Source of the DNA: Helichrysum umbraculigerum
Lineage: Eukaryota > Streptophyta > Magnoliopsida > Asterales > Asteraceae
Direction: 5' to 3'
Assembly (NCBI GenBank): GCA_949592205.1
Contig: CATIUR010000003.1
Location: 81,865,001 to 81,929,000, forward strand
DNA: 64,000 nucleotides
Shown: positions 44,290 to 56,223 of the stretch, piece by piece
Layout: every line of letters begins with the position of its first letter
How positions within the stretch are numbered: position 1 is the first letter of the stretch
Position numbers and translations under genes: made by a program
The notes under the pieces: model-generated
Database searches by the model: none
Seen by the model: the letters and a program-made list of their open reading frames with translations, nothing else
What the model was told of the DNA's origin: nothing

Positions 44290-47200
44290 ATGCCGCCAAA
44301 GACACGACCATACACCGATGCCCAGATTACCTCCCTTATAACCCAGGCTGTTACTGAAGCCTTGGCTCGGAATACTCCACCAAATTCCTCGAGGAACAGC
44401 GATGCCGCTGAAACCACTACTGCTAAACCCTGTTCATACAAAGACTTTCAGAACTGCAAACCTCTAAACTTTGCAGGTACCGAGGGAGCTATCGGTCTAG
44501 TACGCTGGATCGAGAAAGTTGAGTCTGTATTTCTTATTTGCAACTGTGCGGAGGGAGATAAGGTTAAGTTCTCCGTTAGTACTTTTACTGACACCGCACT
44601 CACCTGGTGGAACACTTATGCCCAGACTGTGAGTGTTGCTACTGCTTACCAACTCCCGTGGGAGGAGTTGAAGAAGATGTTGAGGGGTGAGTATTGCCCC
44701 AGGGATGAATTGAAACAACTAGAAGTGGAATTTTGGAACCATAAGATGCAAGGTAATGATATCACCGGCTACACCAACCGTTTCCACCAACTGGCACTTC
44801 TGTGCCCAACCATGGTCGATCCTGAGTACAAGAGGATCGAGAAATTCGTTGATGGTCTTCCTGAGAGACTCCAAGACCTGGTTACTTCTTCCAAACCGGG
44901 TACTATTCAGAGCGCCATCCGTATGGCCCATGAGTTAACGGCAAATTCTGTCCGCCGCGGCACAACTTCAACCCCATCTGCAAACAACAAACGCAAGTGG
45001 GAAGGAAACCCCAACTCATCCAACCAAACCTCCAACAAAAAGCCTGATTACATTAAGGCTTATACATCTGGAACTTCGGAGAAGAAAGGGTACAGCGGGA
45101 GCAGACCCTACTGTCCCAAATGCAACCGCCACCACGACGGTTCTTGCCCTTGCTCCAACTGCAAACGGTTCGGGCATCTAGCCAAGGATTGCCGAATCAA
45201 CATTTCTACCCCCAACACTAATGCACCAAAGGCCTGCTTTGGGTGCGGAAATACAGGGCATTTCAAGAAAGATTGCCCAAAACTGAAAAGCAACAACAAC
45301 CCTGCTCGCGGCAGATCATTCGTTATCAAGGCTGGGGAAGCCAGACAAGACCCGAACGTCGTGACGGGTACGTTCCTTCTCAACGACCTTACTGCTTCTG
45401 TGTTATTTGATACCGGTGCCGATAAAAGCTTCGTATCTGAGAAATTTAGCCCTTTACTTGATATTACTCCCACTGCCTTAGATGCTAAATACATTGTAGA
45501 ATTAGCTAACGGCAAACTGATTGAGACTGATAGCATCATACACAACTGTACACTTAACCTCACGAACGAAACGTTTTCCATTGATTTAATCCCTGTCGAG
45601 ATCGGCAGCTTCGATATTATTGTCGGTATGGATTGGTTATCCAAGCACCGAGCTGAAATCATCTGTCATGACAAACTCGTTCGTATACCTCTTGTCTCCG
45701 GTGGAACCTTAGTCCTACAAGGGGAGACCGGCAGACGGAATCTAAATATCGTATCTTGTCTGAAAACTAGAAAATATCTACGAAAAGGGTATCAAGCCAT
45801 CCTCGCACATGTAACGGAGAAGAAGTCGGAGGAGAAGCGACTTGAGGATGTTCCGATCGTGCGGGATTTCCCGGAAGTCTTTCCTGAAGACTTGCCCGGA
45901 CTGCCGCCACCTAGACAAGTTGAATTTCAAATCGAACTTGTGCCCGGAGCTGCACCCGTGGCACGAGCCCCTTACCGTTTAGCACCATCCGAAATGCAGG
46001 AGTTGTCTAACCAACTACAGGAACTCCTGGACAGAGGATTCATTCGACCAAGTTCCTCACCTTGGGGAGCTCCAGTCTTATTCGTGAAAAAGAAAGATGG
46101 GTCTTTCCGCATGTGTATAGACTACCGAGAGCTGAATAAGCTAACCATAAAGAATCGGTACCCACTTCCTAGAATCGATGACCTATTTGACCAACTCCAG
46201 GGATCGAGTGTTTACTCAAAGATTGATCTACGGTCGGGTTATCATCAACTCCGAGTCCGTGACAATGATATCCCAAAGACAGCTTTCCGAACTCGTTATG
46301 GGTATTACGAATTCCAAGTGATGCCATTCGGGTTGACCAACGCACCGGCCGTATTCATGGACCTTATGAATCGGGTGTGCAAACCATATCTTGACAAATT
46401 CGTCATTGTGTTCATCGATGATATCCTGATTTACTCTCGCAACGAACAGGAACATGCTCAACATCTGAAAACCATTCTAGGACTTCTGAAACACGAAGAG
46501 TTATATGCCAAATTCTCTAAGTGTGAGTTCTGGATTCGAACCGTTCAATTCCTCGGGCACGTGATTGACAGCCAAGGAATTCATGTTGATCCCGCCAAGA
46601 TTGAAGCAATCAAGGGCTGGGAGTCACCGACCACTCCAACCGAAGTGAGACAATTCTTAGGTCTTGCTGGTTATTACCGCCGATTCATCGAAAACTTTTC
46701 AAGAATAGCTGTTCCACTAACCACACTGACTCAGAAAGATAAGAAGTTCGATTGGACTGATAAACAAGAGTCAGCCTTCCAGCTATTGAAAAACAAACTT
46801 TGCAGTGCACCAATCCTGTCCTTACCCGAGGGCACCGACGATTTCGTAGTTTACTGCGACGCCTCACACCAGGGACTCGGTTGTGTGTTGATGCAACGGG
46901 AAAAAGTCATTGCCTATGCCTCACGACAACTGAAAATCCACGAGAAAAACTATACGACCCACGACCTCGAGTTAGGTGCTGTGGTCTTCGCATTGAAAAT
47001 CTGGAGACATTATCTCTACGGTACGAAAAGCACTATCTTTACCGATCACAAAAGTCTCCAACACATATTCGATCAGAAAGATCTAAACATGAGACAACGT
47101 CGCTGGGTTGAGTTACTTAGTGACTACGACTGCGAGATCAAATATCATCCGGGCAAGGCTAACGTAGTTGCTGACGCCTTAAGCCGAAAAGAACGAGTGA

Positions 47201-48699
47201 AACCCCTTCGAGTCCGAGCACTTTCTATGACAATTCATAACGAGCTTCCTGCCCAAATCCTTACCGCTCAACTTGAAGCACTCAACGATGAAAACTTGAA
47301 AAATGAAGCCTTGCGAGGCTTGGATAAACAATTCGAAATCAAACCCGATGGAACTCGATACTTCTCTAACCGGGTGTGGTTACCCAAATTCGGAAACTTG
47401 CGAGATTTGGTGATGGCTGAAGCTCACAAATCTCGATACTCTATACATCCCGGATCTGACAAGATGTATCATGACGTCAAAGGGTTGTATTGGTGGCCTA
47501 ACATGAAAGCTGACATCGCCTTGTACGTCAGTAAATGCCTAACCTGTTCCAAAGTAAAGACCGAACATCAAAGACCCTCTGGGTTGCTTCAACAACCTGA
47601 AATTCCTCAATGGAAATGGGAACAGATTTCCATGGACTTCATTACCAAACTACCGAAAACTTCGAGTGGTTGCGATACCATTTGGGTGATCGTGGACCGT
47701 CTCACGAAATCTGCTCATTTTCTGGCCATCAAGGAAACCGACAAGATGGAGCGTCTGACTCGCATCTATGTCAAAGAAATCATCTCGCGACACGGTGTGC
47801 CTATCTCGATCATCTCGGATAGGGACAGCCGTTTTACTTCTAACTTTTGGCAATCGCTACAGAAATCTCTTGGTACTCGTCTGGATATGAGTACTGCTTA
47901 TCACCCGCAAACCGATGGCCAAAGCGAGCGAACTATTCAAACACTGGAGGATATGCTACGAGCCTGCGTAGTTGACTTCGGTACTTCTTGGGAAAATCAC
48001 TTACCGTTGTGCGAGTTCTCGTACAACAACAGTTATCATACCAGCATAAAGGCTGCACCCTTCGAGGCACTTTACGGACGTAAGTGCCGATCACCTATCT
48101 GTTGGACTGAGTTAGGAGATTCCCAACTCACGGGTCCAGATATCATTCAAGAAACTACTGAGAAAATCATTGGTATTCAAAACCGGCTGAAAGCCGCACG
48201 TGATCGTCAGAAAAGCTATGCTGACGTGAGACGCAAACACCTTGAGTTCCAGGTAGGGGACAAGGTACTCCTCAAAGTGGCACCGTGGAAGGGTGTCATT
48301 CGATTCGGAAAACGAGGCAAACTAAATCCTAGATACATCGGACCATTCGAAATCCTGGAAAGGATTGGTCCAGTGGCATACCGCCTGCAACTTCCTGCTG
48401 AACTCAGCAGTGTACACAACACATTCCACATTTCTAACTTGAAGAAATGTCTGTCTGACGAGACACTGATTATACCACTCGACGAAATTCAAATCGATGA
48501 TAAACTTCATTTTGTCGAGGAACCTATGGAAATCATGGACCGTGAGGTCAAGCAATTGAAACAGAGTCGTATTCCCATCGTAAAAGTCAGGTGGAATTCT
48601 AGGCGCGGCCCTGAGTTCACCTGGGAACGGGAAGACCAAATGCGACAGAAATATCCACATCTCTTCCCAGACAACGCACCGTCCGTGCACTCAGGCTAA
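44290..48699 (+). CDS. Element E gag-pol polyprotein, intact (1,469 codons)
   Basis: Single-frame Ty3/gypsy polyprotein making capsid and all enzymes for copying and integrating the element. Order: gag capsid (residues about 46-225); CCHC knuckles at 288-301 and 316-329; protease with Asp374-Thr-Gly-Ala; reverse transcriptase with Phe708-Ile-Asp-Asp; RNase H with Asp857; integrase HHCC region from His1053; catalytic Asp1116, Asp1177 and Glu1213, where the last two are 35 residues apart as in DD35E; C-terminal chromodomain-like segment about 1405-1460, which in chromoviruses directs integration to histone-marked chromatin. The start ATG is followed by Pro-Pro-Lys, as in the C copy. No stop or frameshift. 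Length is normal for the Tekay/Del type, which I infer from the chromodomain and tRNA-Met primer site. Confidence 0.96.
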   Translation: MPPKTRPYTDAQITSLITQAVTEALARNTPPNSSRNSDAAETTTAKPCSYKDFQNCKPLNFAGTEGAIGLVRWIEKVESVFLICNCAEGDKVKFSVSTFTDTALTWWNTYAQTVSVATAYQLPWEELKKMLRGEYCPRDELKQLEVEFWNHKMQGNDITGYTNRFHQLALLCPTMVDPEYKRIEKFVDGLPERLQDLVTSSKPGTIQSAIRMAHELTANSVRRGTTSTPSANNKRKWEGNPNSSNQTSNKKPDYIKAYTSGTSEKKGYSGSRPYCPKCNRHHDGSCPCSNCKRFGHLAKDCRINISTPNTNAPKACFGCGNTGHFKKDCPKLKSNNNPARGRSFVIKAGEARQDPNVVTGTFLLNDLTASVLFDTGADKSFVSEKFSPLLDITPTALDAKYIVELANGKLIETDSIIHNCTLNLTNETFSIDLIPVEIGSFDIIVGMDWLSKHRAEIICHDKLVRIPLVSGGTLVLQGETGRRNLNIVSCLKTRKYLRKGYQAILAHVTEKKSEEKRLEDVPIVRDFPEVFPEDLPGLPPPRQVEFQIELVPGAAPVARAPYRLAPSEMQELSNQLQELLDRGFIRPSSSPWGAPVLFVKKKDGSFRMCIDYRELNKLTIKNRYPLPRIDDLFDQLQGSSVYSKIDLRSGYHQLRVRDNDIPKTAFRTRYGYYEFQVMPFGLTNAPAVFMDLMNRVCKPYLDKFVIVFIDDILIYSRNEQEHAQHLKTILGLLKHEELYAKFSKCEFWIRTVQFLGHVIDSQGIHVDPAKIEAIKGWESPTTPTEVRQFLGLAGYYRRFIENFSRIAVPLTTLTQKDKKFDWTDKQESAFQLLKNKLCSAPILSLPEGTDDFVVYCDASHQGLGCVLMQREKVIAYASRQLKIHEKNYTTHDLELGAVVFALKIWRHYLYGTKSTIFTDHKSLQHIFDQKDLNMRQRRWVELLSDYDCEIKYHPGKANVVADALSRKERVKPLRVRALSMTIHNELPAQILTAQLEALNDENLKNEALRGLDKQFEIKPDGTRYFSNRVWLPKFGNLRDLVMAEAHKSRYSIHPGSDKMYHDVKGLYWWPNMKADIALYVSKCLTCSKVKTEHQRPSGLLQQPEIPQWKWEQISMDFITKLPKTSSGCDTIWVIVDRLTKSAHFLAIKETDKMERLTRIYVKEIISRHGVPISIISDRDSRFTSNFWQSLQKSLGTRLDMSTAYHPQTDGQSERTIQTLEDMLRACVVDFGTSWENHLPLCEFSYNNSYHTSIKAAPFEALYGRKCRSPICWTELGDSQLTGPDIIQETTEKIIGIQNRLKAARDRQKSYADVRRKHLEFQVGDKVLLKVAPWKGVIRFGKRGKLNPRYIGPFEILERIGPVAYRLQLPAELSSVHNTFHISNLKKCLSDETLIIPLDEIQIDDKLHFVEEPMEIMDREVKQLKQSRIPIVKVRWNSRRGPEFTWEREDQMRQKYPHLFPDNAPSVHSG

Positions 48700-48718
48700 T
48701 TTCGGGACGAAATTTCTT

Positions 48719-48732
48719 TAACAAGGGGAGAA
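48719..48732 (+). promoter_or_regulatory. Polypurine tract of element E
   Basis: TAACAAGGGGAGAA immediately before the 3' LTR. Confidence 0.85.
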
Positions 48733-51154
48733 TGTAACACCCGCGTAATTAGGATAATTAATTATGCTTAATTGTTTGTAACTAGTTGTAATTAGTATGT
48801 AATAGGACTAATTACAGGCTCTATTTGTATATATATAAGTTGATTTATATATATATGTGTGTATTTACGCGATTTGGATAAATCGTACGAATTAACCGGA
48901 CGGAGTCCGACACAATTATTTTGACGTTGGTGACAGAAACTTACCTAAATAATGAGAACGTATTTTATTATATAAAATACACAGCGAACAAACATTATTT
49001 ATAATATCGCGACGACATTTTAAATAATTTAACGAATACGAATTAAACGCGAGTTAAGAATTTTAATACTTCGAAAAATGTTTTTATAATTAATTTCAAG
49101 GTATTTCATTTAAAATATTCCCGTCACCTTTTAAAAATATAACTGCTTGATATAACGTTTAAACGACGGAGGAAACGAACACCGCACGGAGCGCGGAGGC
49201 GCGGACTGAAAATGGGAGGCTTAACCTCCCACTTCCTTTTCTCTTTCTTTTCACTTTCTCATTTCCTTTTTTTTTTTCTTTTCTTTCTCTCATTTCCCTC
49301 TCAACTAACAAAACCACCACCATATTACAAAATCACAAAATAACATCACGAAACGACGCCGAATCATACCACTCCTTTGGAATAAAAGAACCACGGCATC
49401 CCGATCTACCTTTCCATCTTTTCGGATTTTCTATCCGACATTTTGTAAGTTTCCGACAAAACCCGAAACTCTCCGTTTTTGCTCATTTTTACGTTTTTAT
49501 GGTTTATATATGCTTAAAATGTCCAAAAATGGGTTGGGTAAAAGATTTGGACCTAACGGAAGTTTTTCGACCGATTTTCCGGCCACCATTGTCCGATCAG
49601 ACCGCTACGTCGCAGAGACGACGGGCTACCTGCGACGTAGGCCACTACGTCGCAATACCCCTCGCAACGTCGCATATAGCGACGTCAGCCCTAACGTCGC
49701 ATTAAGTGGCCAACGTCGCACGTAGCGACATCGACCCCTACGTCGCACAAATACTCAACGTCGCATATAGCGACGCCAGCCTTTACGTCGCATTAAATTG
49801 CGAAATCGCACTTAGCGACGTCATGCTCAACGTCGCAGTCCGGATCTGCGACGTAGCACCCAACGTCGCACCCTACGTCGCATGCTACGTCGCATGCTAC
49901 GTCGCACAAACCAGAACCTTGAAAAGTCAGATTTTACTAAGTGTCGAACTTACACAACTTCAAATACTTATGTCATACGACTTAACAAACGTCATAGAAC
50001 ATACTTTCTATTACAATTACACTAAATTGCGTTATAAATGATAACACTTTGAATCATTTTATACAAACCGTCACCAACGGGCCATAATTGTTTTCAAACT
50101 ACAAACGGATTACTAAACAAACACTTGGACATAATGAGTTGTGTAAACAACTAGCCTAGATGGTCTTGCGAGACATCTACTTACTTAACTTTATATGTTT
50201 AGGCATTTGAAGGTTACGGGTTCGGAGAACCTACGGTTGATATTATTTACTCGTTTATTGATATAAACGTACTTGCAAAGACTCAGGTGAGTCTTACGGC
50301 CCCACTTTTACTGTTTTATCTTATTGGGGGAGATACATGCTACTACTTTTCTTGAACACAAGTACTAAACTGTTTACTATACCAAACGGAATTGCATGAG
50401 TGGTTACTATTTACAGAAGTCTCTCCATCATATATCGTTAGTTATGGACTTAAGCGCGAACAGTAGTTAATGGATCCATTAGGGAAATGACCCTCCCCAC
50501 CCGGGGCAGTAGCGCTGCCACGTACCGATTTACACGTATAAACGTGTGACAACTTATTCGTTACGGATGCTTGCTCACTTACGAGCATGTCACGGGAGCA
50601 AACATATTATTTACGGGTTAAGCTTCGATTATGAGCCTCATGGCAACGGTATAAACTTATTTATTTACATTTGCTGGATTGCAAATACTGATTTTACGAT
50701 TGCTGGATGGCAATGGCTGATTTTACGCCTACGGGCACTACTAATGAAATCTCGTGTTCAAAGCCGATATTAATTACAAACCTGTGAGATTCACCAACCT
50801 TTTGGTTGACACTTTTTAGCATGTTTTCTCAGGTACCCGGATGGAGTAGGATTACTCCAGGATTTTAGCTAGAGTCGCATGATTTCAACACAACTGCATT
50901 AACGGAGATTCTTAGCATTATCTTTTGTATATTTTGATTATGTAATAGAATCTCCCGCTATACGCGTGGACTCTAGGGGAAACTACATTTTGTATACGAA
51001 AACACTAAGTTTTCAAACATTATATCTATGGGATGTAACTAATTTACAAAACGTCTCATTTAGAGGTCGTTTGCTTTATCTTTGTGCTGTGATATTTAAT
51101 TAGTAACACCCCAAACTATGCTTCCGCAAAACCGTGAATTTCGGGGGTGTTACA
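48733..51154 (+). repeat. 3' LTR of element E (2,422 bp)
   Basis: Same length as the 5' LTR. By eye the differences are near 48791, 49722, 49760, 50025, 50545 and 50677. The short open frames at 49499-50041 repeat those of the 5' LTR; 50546-50773 opens only in this copy. None is a gene. Confidence 0.95.
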
Positions 51155-52565
51155 AGAACGTATGAAGGACGAATCCCTCAAAGGGATGGAGAAGCAACTG
51201 GAGTCTAAGGAAAATGGAGTATTGTACTTCATGAATCGAATTTGGATTCCTTGTGTTGATGAGCTACGTAGCCTAGTATTGGACGAAGCTCATAAGTCCA
51301 ATTACTCGATACATCCTGGTGCTGATAAGATGTACCATGATCTGAAAGGATTTTACTAGTGGCCTGGCATGAAAAGAGACATTGCCACCTATGTTAGTAG
51401 ATGTCTGACTTGCGCAAAAGTTAAGACTGAGTATCAAAAGCCGTCCGGGCTTTTGCAACAACCTGAGTTGCCCAAATGGAAATGGGAACACATCACGATG
51501 GACTTCATCACAAAGCTACCGAAAACATCATCTGGAATGGACTCCATATGGGTGATTGTCGACCGACTGACAAAATCAGCTCACTTTCTTGCCATTAAGG
51601 AAACGGATAAGATGGAAAAGCTGTCTAGAATTTACATAAAAGAAGTTGTTTCTAGACATGGAGTTCCATTATCTATCATCTCTAATAGAGATGCACGTTT
51701 CACCTCTCGCTTCTGGCAAACACTGCAGCAAGCATTGTGCACTAGACTCGACATGAGTACTGCCTACCACCCACAAACCGACGGTCAAAGCGAGCGAACG
51801 ATACAAACGCTTGAGGACTTGCTACGAGCCTGCGTGATAGATTTTGGAGGAAACTGGGATGTTCATCTCCCTTTAGCCGAATTCTCGTACAACAATAGTT
51901 ATCATACGAGCATACAAATGGCACCTTTCGAGGCGTTGTACGGACGCAAGTGCCGATCCCCACTCTGTTGGGCAGAGTTGGATGATAGACAGTTATCAGG
52001 TCCTGAAATAGTCCAAGAGACAACGGACAAGATATCTCAAGTGCTTAATCGATTGAAAACAGCACGAGATCGACAAAAGAGTTATGCAGACAATAGACGA
52101 AAACCTTTAGAATTTCAAGTAGGTGACAGAGTCCTACTCAAGGTATCTCCTTGGAAAGGAGTCGTACGATTTGGGAAACGCGGTAAACTAAACCCACGTT
52201 ACATTGGACCTTTTGAGATCCTAGCAAGGATTGGTCCTGTAGCTTATAAGCTTAAGCTGCCGCGAGAACTTAGTAATATTCATGACACGTTTCACGTGAG
52301 TAATCTTAAGAAGTGTCTATCCGACGAAGCGTTAATCATACCTCCCGACGAAATCTACGTCGACGCAAAACTCAACTTCGTGGAGGAACCGCTTGAAGTA
52401 ATGGATACGAAAACGCAGAAGCTCCGAAACAGTCGGATCAAACTTGTCAAAATTCGATGGAACTCGAAAAGAGGCCCAGAGTTCACCTGGGAACGCGAGG
52501 ATGAAATGCGCAAGAAGTACCCTCAACTATTTGAACCCGTGACCACGACTCATGACACAAATTAA
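51155..52565 (+). pseudogene. Element C pol, 3' part (integrase and chromodomain)
   Basis: Continues the C polyprotein after the E insertion. It opens in the integrase zinc region (His-Pro-Gly-Ala-Asp near 51310). A TAG at 51357-51359 replaces the Trp codon that E and D have in a Trp-Trp pair. Beyond it, 51369-52565 is open for 398 codons: Cys-Leu-Thr-Cys, the Met-Asp-Phe catalytic Asp, a second catalytic site where Ser-Asp-Arg-Asp of E reads Ser-Asn-Arg-Asp, Gln-Ser-Glu-Arg with the catalytic Glu, and a chromodomain-like C-terminus. The Asp-to-Asn change at a catalytic position and the stop both indicate loss of integrase function even apart from E. Confidence 0.9.
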
Positions 52566-52587
52566 ATCTCGGGACGAGATTTCCCTA

Positions 52588-52599
52588 ACGGGGGGAGAA
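52588..52599 (+). promoter_or_regulatory. Polypurine tract of element C
   Basis: CGGGGGGAGAA-like tract directly before the 3' LTR start. Confidence 0.85.
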
Positions 52600-55500
52600 T
52601 GTGACAACTCTCCAAATTAGATATTAATTAACATTTAAGCATGTGCATTCTTACGCTAATTTCCTGGTTAAGTTTTAACAAAACTTTTTGATGTGATGTA
52701 AGCCTAGCAAGCCCAGTACTTTAAACAAAAAGTAAAATGAAATACGTAAGTAATTATTAATTACGTACAAATATATCAGAACGAACCCGACAAAAATAAA
52801 TGACAAAAGTTTCGTGATACAAAAATAATTAATAATATAATTATTAATTACGAGTATTTATATATCTATAACATGTAGATATAAAGGTCTAAATATACGT
52901 TTAACATAAAACGTAATATAAAACGAACAGAAATAATTCTAAAACGCGCATACGACGTCAAATCATAAAAGTGCAAATTTTCTCGTTCATTTGGAAGAAG
53001 TTAGAACATTACTTCAAAATATGAAATCCTAAATTTACTGAAAATTGGCGCTCAATTAACTGCGCGCAGTAAAATGTACAAAATTGTGCAACTATTTAAA
53101 ATAATGATAACATCATTATACTGATCATAAATAACGAACCAGGAGAACACCTACAAAATAAAAATGTAAAATGTTTATTTTTATATTGCTAAAATTATAC
53201 CCGTACTCGAAATTGATGTACCAAAAATGGTCACCAACCTCCAATAATTCAGAGACAAACTCTGATTATTAACCCATACTCGTTTGAAATATATCACTCC
53301 CTCCATTCTCTCTGTGATCTTTGAAACAAACACACACCACCAATAATTCATCTCCATCTTCAATCTTCATCTTTTTCTTCATCTGGAACAACAACAAGAT
53401 CAGAATCAGGAAGCAGTAGCAGGAGTAGAACAACAAGTCAGAGACTTGATCATCTTCATCCTCATCATCGATCATCATTCTCACCACTTTTCTCTTTGTA
53501 AGGAAACTCTAAATTCTTAATTCCTTTAGTTTGATTTCGTTTTCTAACTTGTAAATGCATCATAATCTAAACATATAACATATATACATGAAAGATTGAT
53601 GATTGATTCTTGAAAATGGTTTATAAAACCAAAACTTCAAAACTAAAATCGACACACAAAAACTTGTTAAAATATAATGTTAGGATGATAAAAACGTTAT
53701 ATTACATCATTATAAGCTATTGGTAACATGGTAAAAACGATTTGGAACCAAAAGATCGTGTATGTATTTTGCCCTGTTCGGACAGGCTCTGGAAGTAACA
53801 TGAATCCGGCGGATTCATGATGAATCCGGCGGATTCCCCTACGAAACTCGCACACCCCGTAATCGGTTTAAACATTTGTGAACGAGTAAAAGACACGCTC
53901 GAATCCGGCGGATTCACCTAAATCCGGCGGATTCCCAAAGCTTCACATGAACGTTTTGTGAACACAAAAGAATCCGGCGGATTCAACTAAATCCGGCGGA
54001 TTCACCTATTTTGACCCGACCCGACGGCTTGACCCGAAGATCCGGCAACACCTTATCCATTAACGAGAATCCGGCGGATTCAAATAGAATCCGGCGGATT
54101 CACATACTGGGCTGGGCTTCAGGCTGGGCCGGTGGCCTTTTGGGCCAAAGTAATGGGCTAAACCAAATATTAAATAAATGGGTTATATAAACGAGTTAAC
54201 GGACCAAACGAGCTACATTATTATTAGAGGGCCAACGAATCGGGCCGAGCCCAACAAACTATAAAACACTTGACTTTTATTTTAAAACACAAAACGTTTC
54301 CGTTAACGATATTATTTGTGCAAGACGTATACGAGACTTGATAAATTGTTGAATGACATTATAAAACGAGACAAACTATGATTACGGACATTGGACTTAA
54401 TTAAACTCGTACGAACAAACGATATATAAGTATACATATATATCACATATATGTACGAACTTTATGAACTATACGATTCGGACACGATTACATTATCGGG
54501 ATATTCAAGACTTATTAAAACAAACGTAATGATATTAAAAACAAACTACTTTCACTTTATAAAAACAATCGAAGTTTTATAACAAATAAAACTTACAACC
54601 TTTTTAAAATACGAAACAATGTATTACAATATATATATATATATTAAAGGACACACGATATATATAGACACAAACGTATACGTTTTCTTAAACAAATGAA
54701 AACTTATATATACGTTAGTATACATAAACAATGTATTTATTAAACATATATACATACGACACTTAAGAATATATATTCACAAATATATATATATACGAAT
54801 GAAACAAAACGACCTTCCGTTAAATAGACAATTACATATTGGTTTATATACTTAACCAAGTATACGACAAAAGAAATAATAACAATATTTCTACACAATG
54901 TCACCAACAATTCCAACGACTTATATTATTAAGAAATCAACCAATTCTTCAAACAAACAAACTGTTAACATAAGTGATTAAAACAAATCAAACGTACTTA
55001 TGTTAATATATTTATTGTATATAGGTTAACATACCTTGGGCAATTATCTGTTTGGCTGCTAGCTTTCCTACCGAGCAAACTACTGTGAGTTCACAGCCCC
55101 TACTTTACAAATGTTTTATGTTTTAAACATAGGGGTGTAAGCATAGAAACTGCATGCAAACACATGCAGCAAATTATATAAATGCTTTAATTGCTTTATA
55201 CAACTGTTTGATATGAAATATTATTTCACAACTGTTTTGGGAATTAGACAACAAATCCTAGTACGGACCAGACTTGAGATGTGTGCATGAAAGACCTTAT
55301 GTCATGCAGACTATAACCATTAGCTAGGTGACTCTAGCCACTGAGTATACGAATAGTACTATTGCCGTGACGACCCTCCTGTGGATGGAGCGTATACTTA
55401 ACTGTCCTTCAGGCAAGAAACATAAGTTTTGGTTGTGGTTTGGTTATAGGGTTAGGTCGCGTTACTTTAACCTGCGAGGTTTAGCTCACCTTTCAGGGGA

Positions 55501-56223
55501 TTATAGTCTAAGCATTCCCACTTACAATTTAGGATGAACTTATCCTACAACTGTTTTATACCAGTATACTTACTGGTTATATTTATATACTGGTGAACCA
55601 CCAGACATACATTTTGGGTAACAACCCACATAAAACTATATTTTAGGGTAACTATCCCTACAATCTTATAAATTGCAAAACCTGCAAACATTTATTTATT
55701 GAATAACAATTCAATAATCTAAACATAAATGGTTTAACATACCTTACATTTATACAAAACCTGTGAATTCACTCAACATATTTGTTGACGACTTTCTTTC
55801 TATGTTTTACAGGAAATTAGCTACGTAAGTAAGGATCGCATGCATTCAGGATGGACAACCCTGGACTACTTAGGATGCCATATATTTTGGGACAGCTTTT
55901 GAGGATTTCCTCTGTATTACTGCAGAAATTGCAGTTATACTCATGAAATCTTATCTTAACATATGTATTGTAAAACCTAAATGTTTTAAACTTTATTACT
56001 ACTGTACGACTTACATAGTCGTATTACTTTTGTAATAACTATTTTAAATTGGCATCCTTTATATAATATGTTCTGTATGATCATATGCTCTGATACGATG
56101 AATGCACAATTGTAACGTCATCACCCCCGTTGTTAAACTGTTTACACATAATGCTTCCGCCAATTATTACTTGCTTCCGCTAAACATTAAATAAACACAA
56201 TTACCGATTTTGGGGGTGTGACA
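52600..56223 (+). mobile_element. 3' LTR of element C (3,624 bp)
   Basis: Uninterrupted copy of the LTR: TGTGACAACTCTCC to GGGGGTGTGACA, with the GAATCCGGCGGATTC cluster at about 53802-54105. By eye about ten substitutions and a few AT-repeat length changes separate it from the 5' copy, roughly 0.3 percent, older than D and E as their nesting requires. Element C flanks are TCCTT (18679-18683) and GACTT (56224-56228), not a clean target duplication. Confidence 0.93.

Larger units (their letters stand above)
40492..51159 (+). mobile_element. Element E: complete gypsy (chromovirus-like) element, 10,658 bp
   Basis: The element runs 40497-51154, flanked by a perfect AGAAC duplication (40492-40496 and 51155-51159), inside the pol gene of C. 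Both LTRs are 2,422 bp (40497-42918 and 48733-51154) with about six differences by eye, roughly 0.25 percent. Primer-binding site, ORF-B, one uninterrupted gag-pol and polypurine tract are all present. On sequence alone it could be autonomous. TGTAACACCC...GGGTGTTACA ends form inverted repeats. Confidence 0.96.

Noticed and set aside
44497..48690. Minus-strand frames up to 184 codons over E gag-pol
   Set aside because: Shadows of an intact coding strand with high codon bias; no domain.
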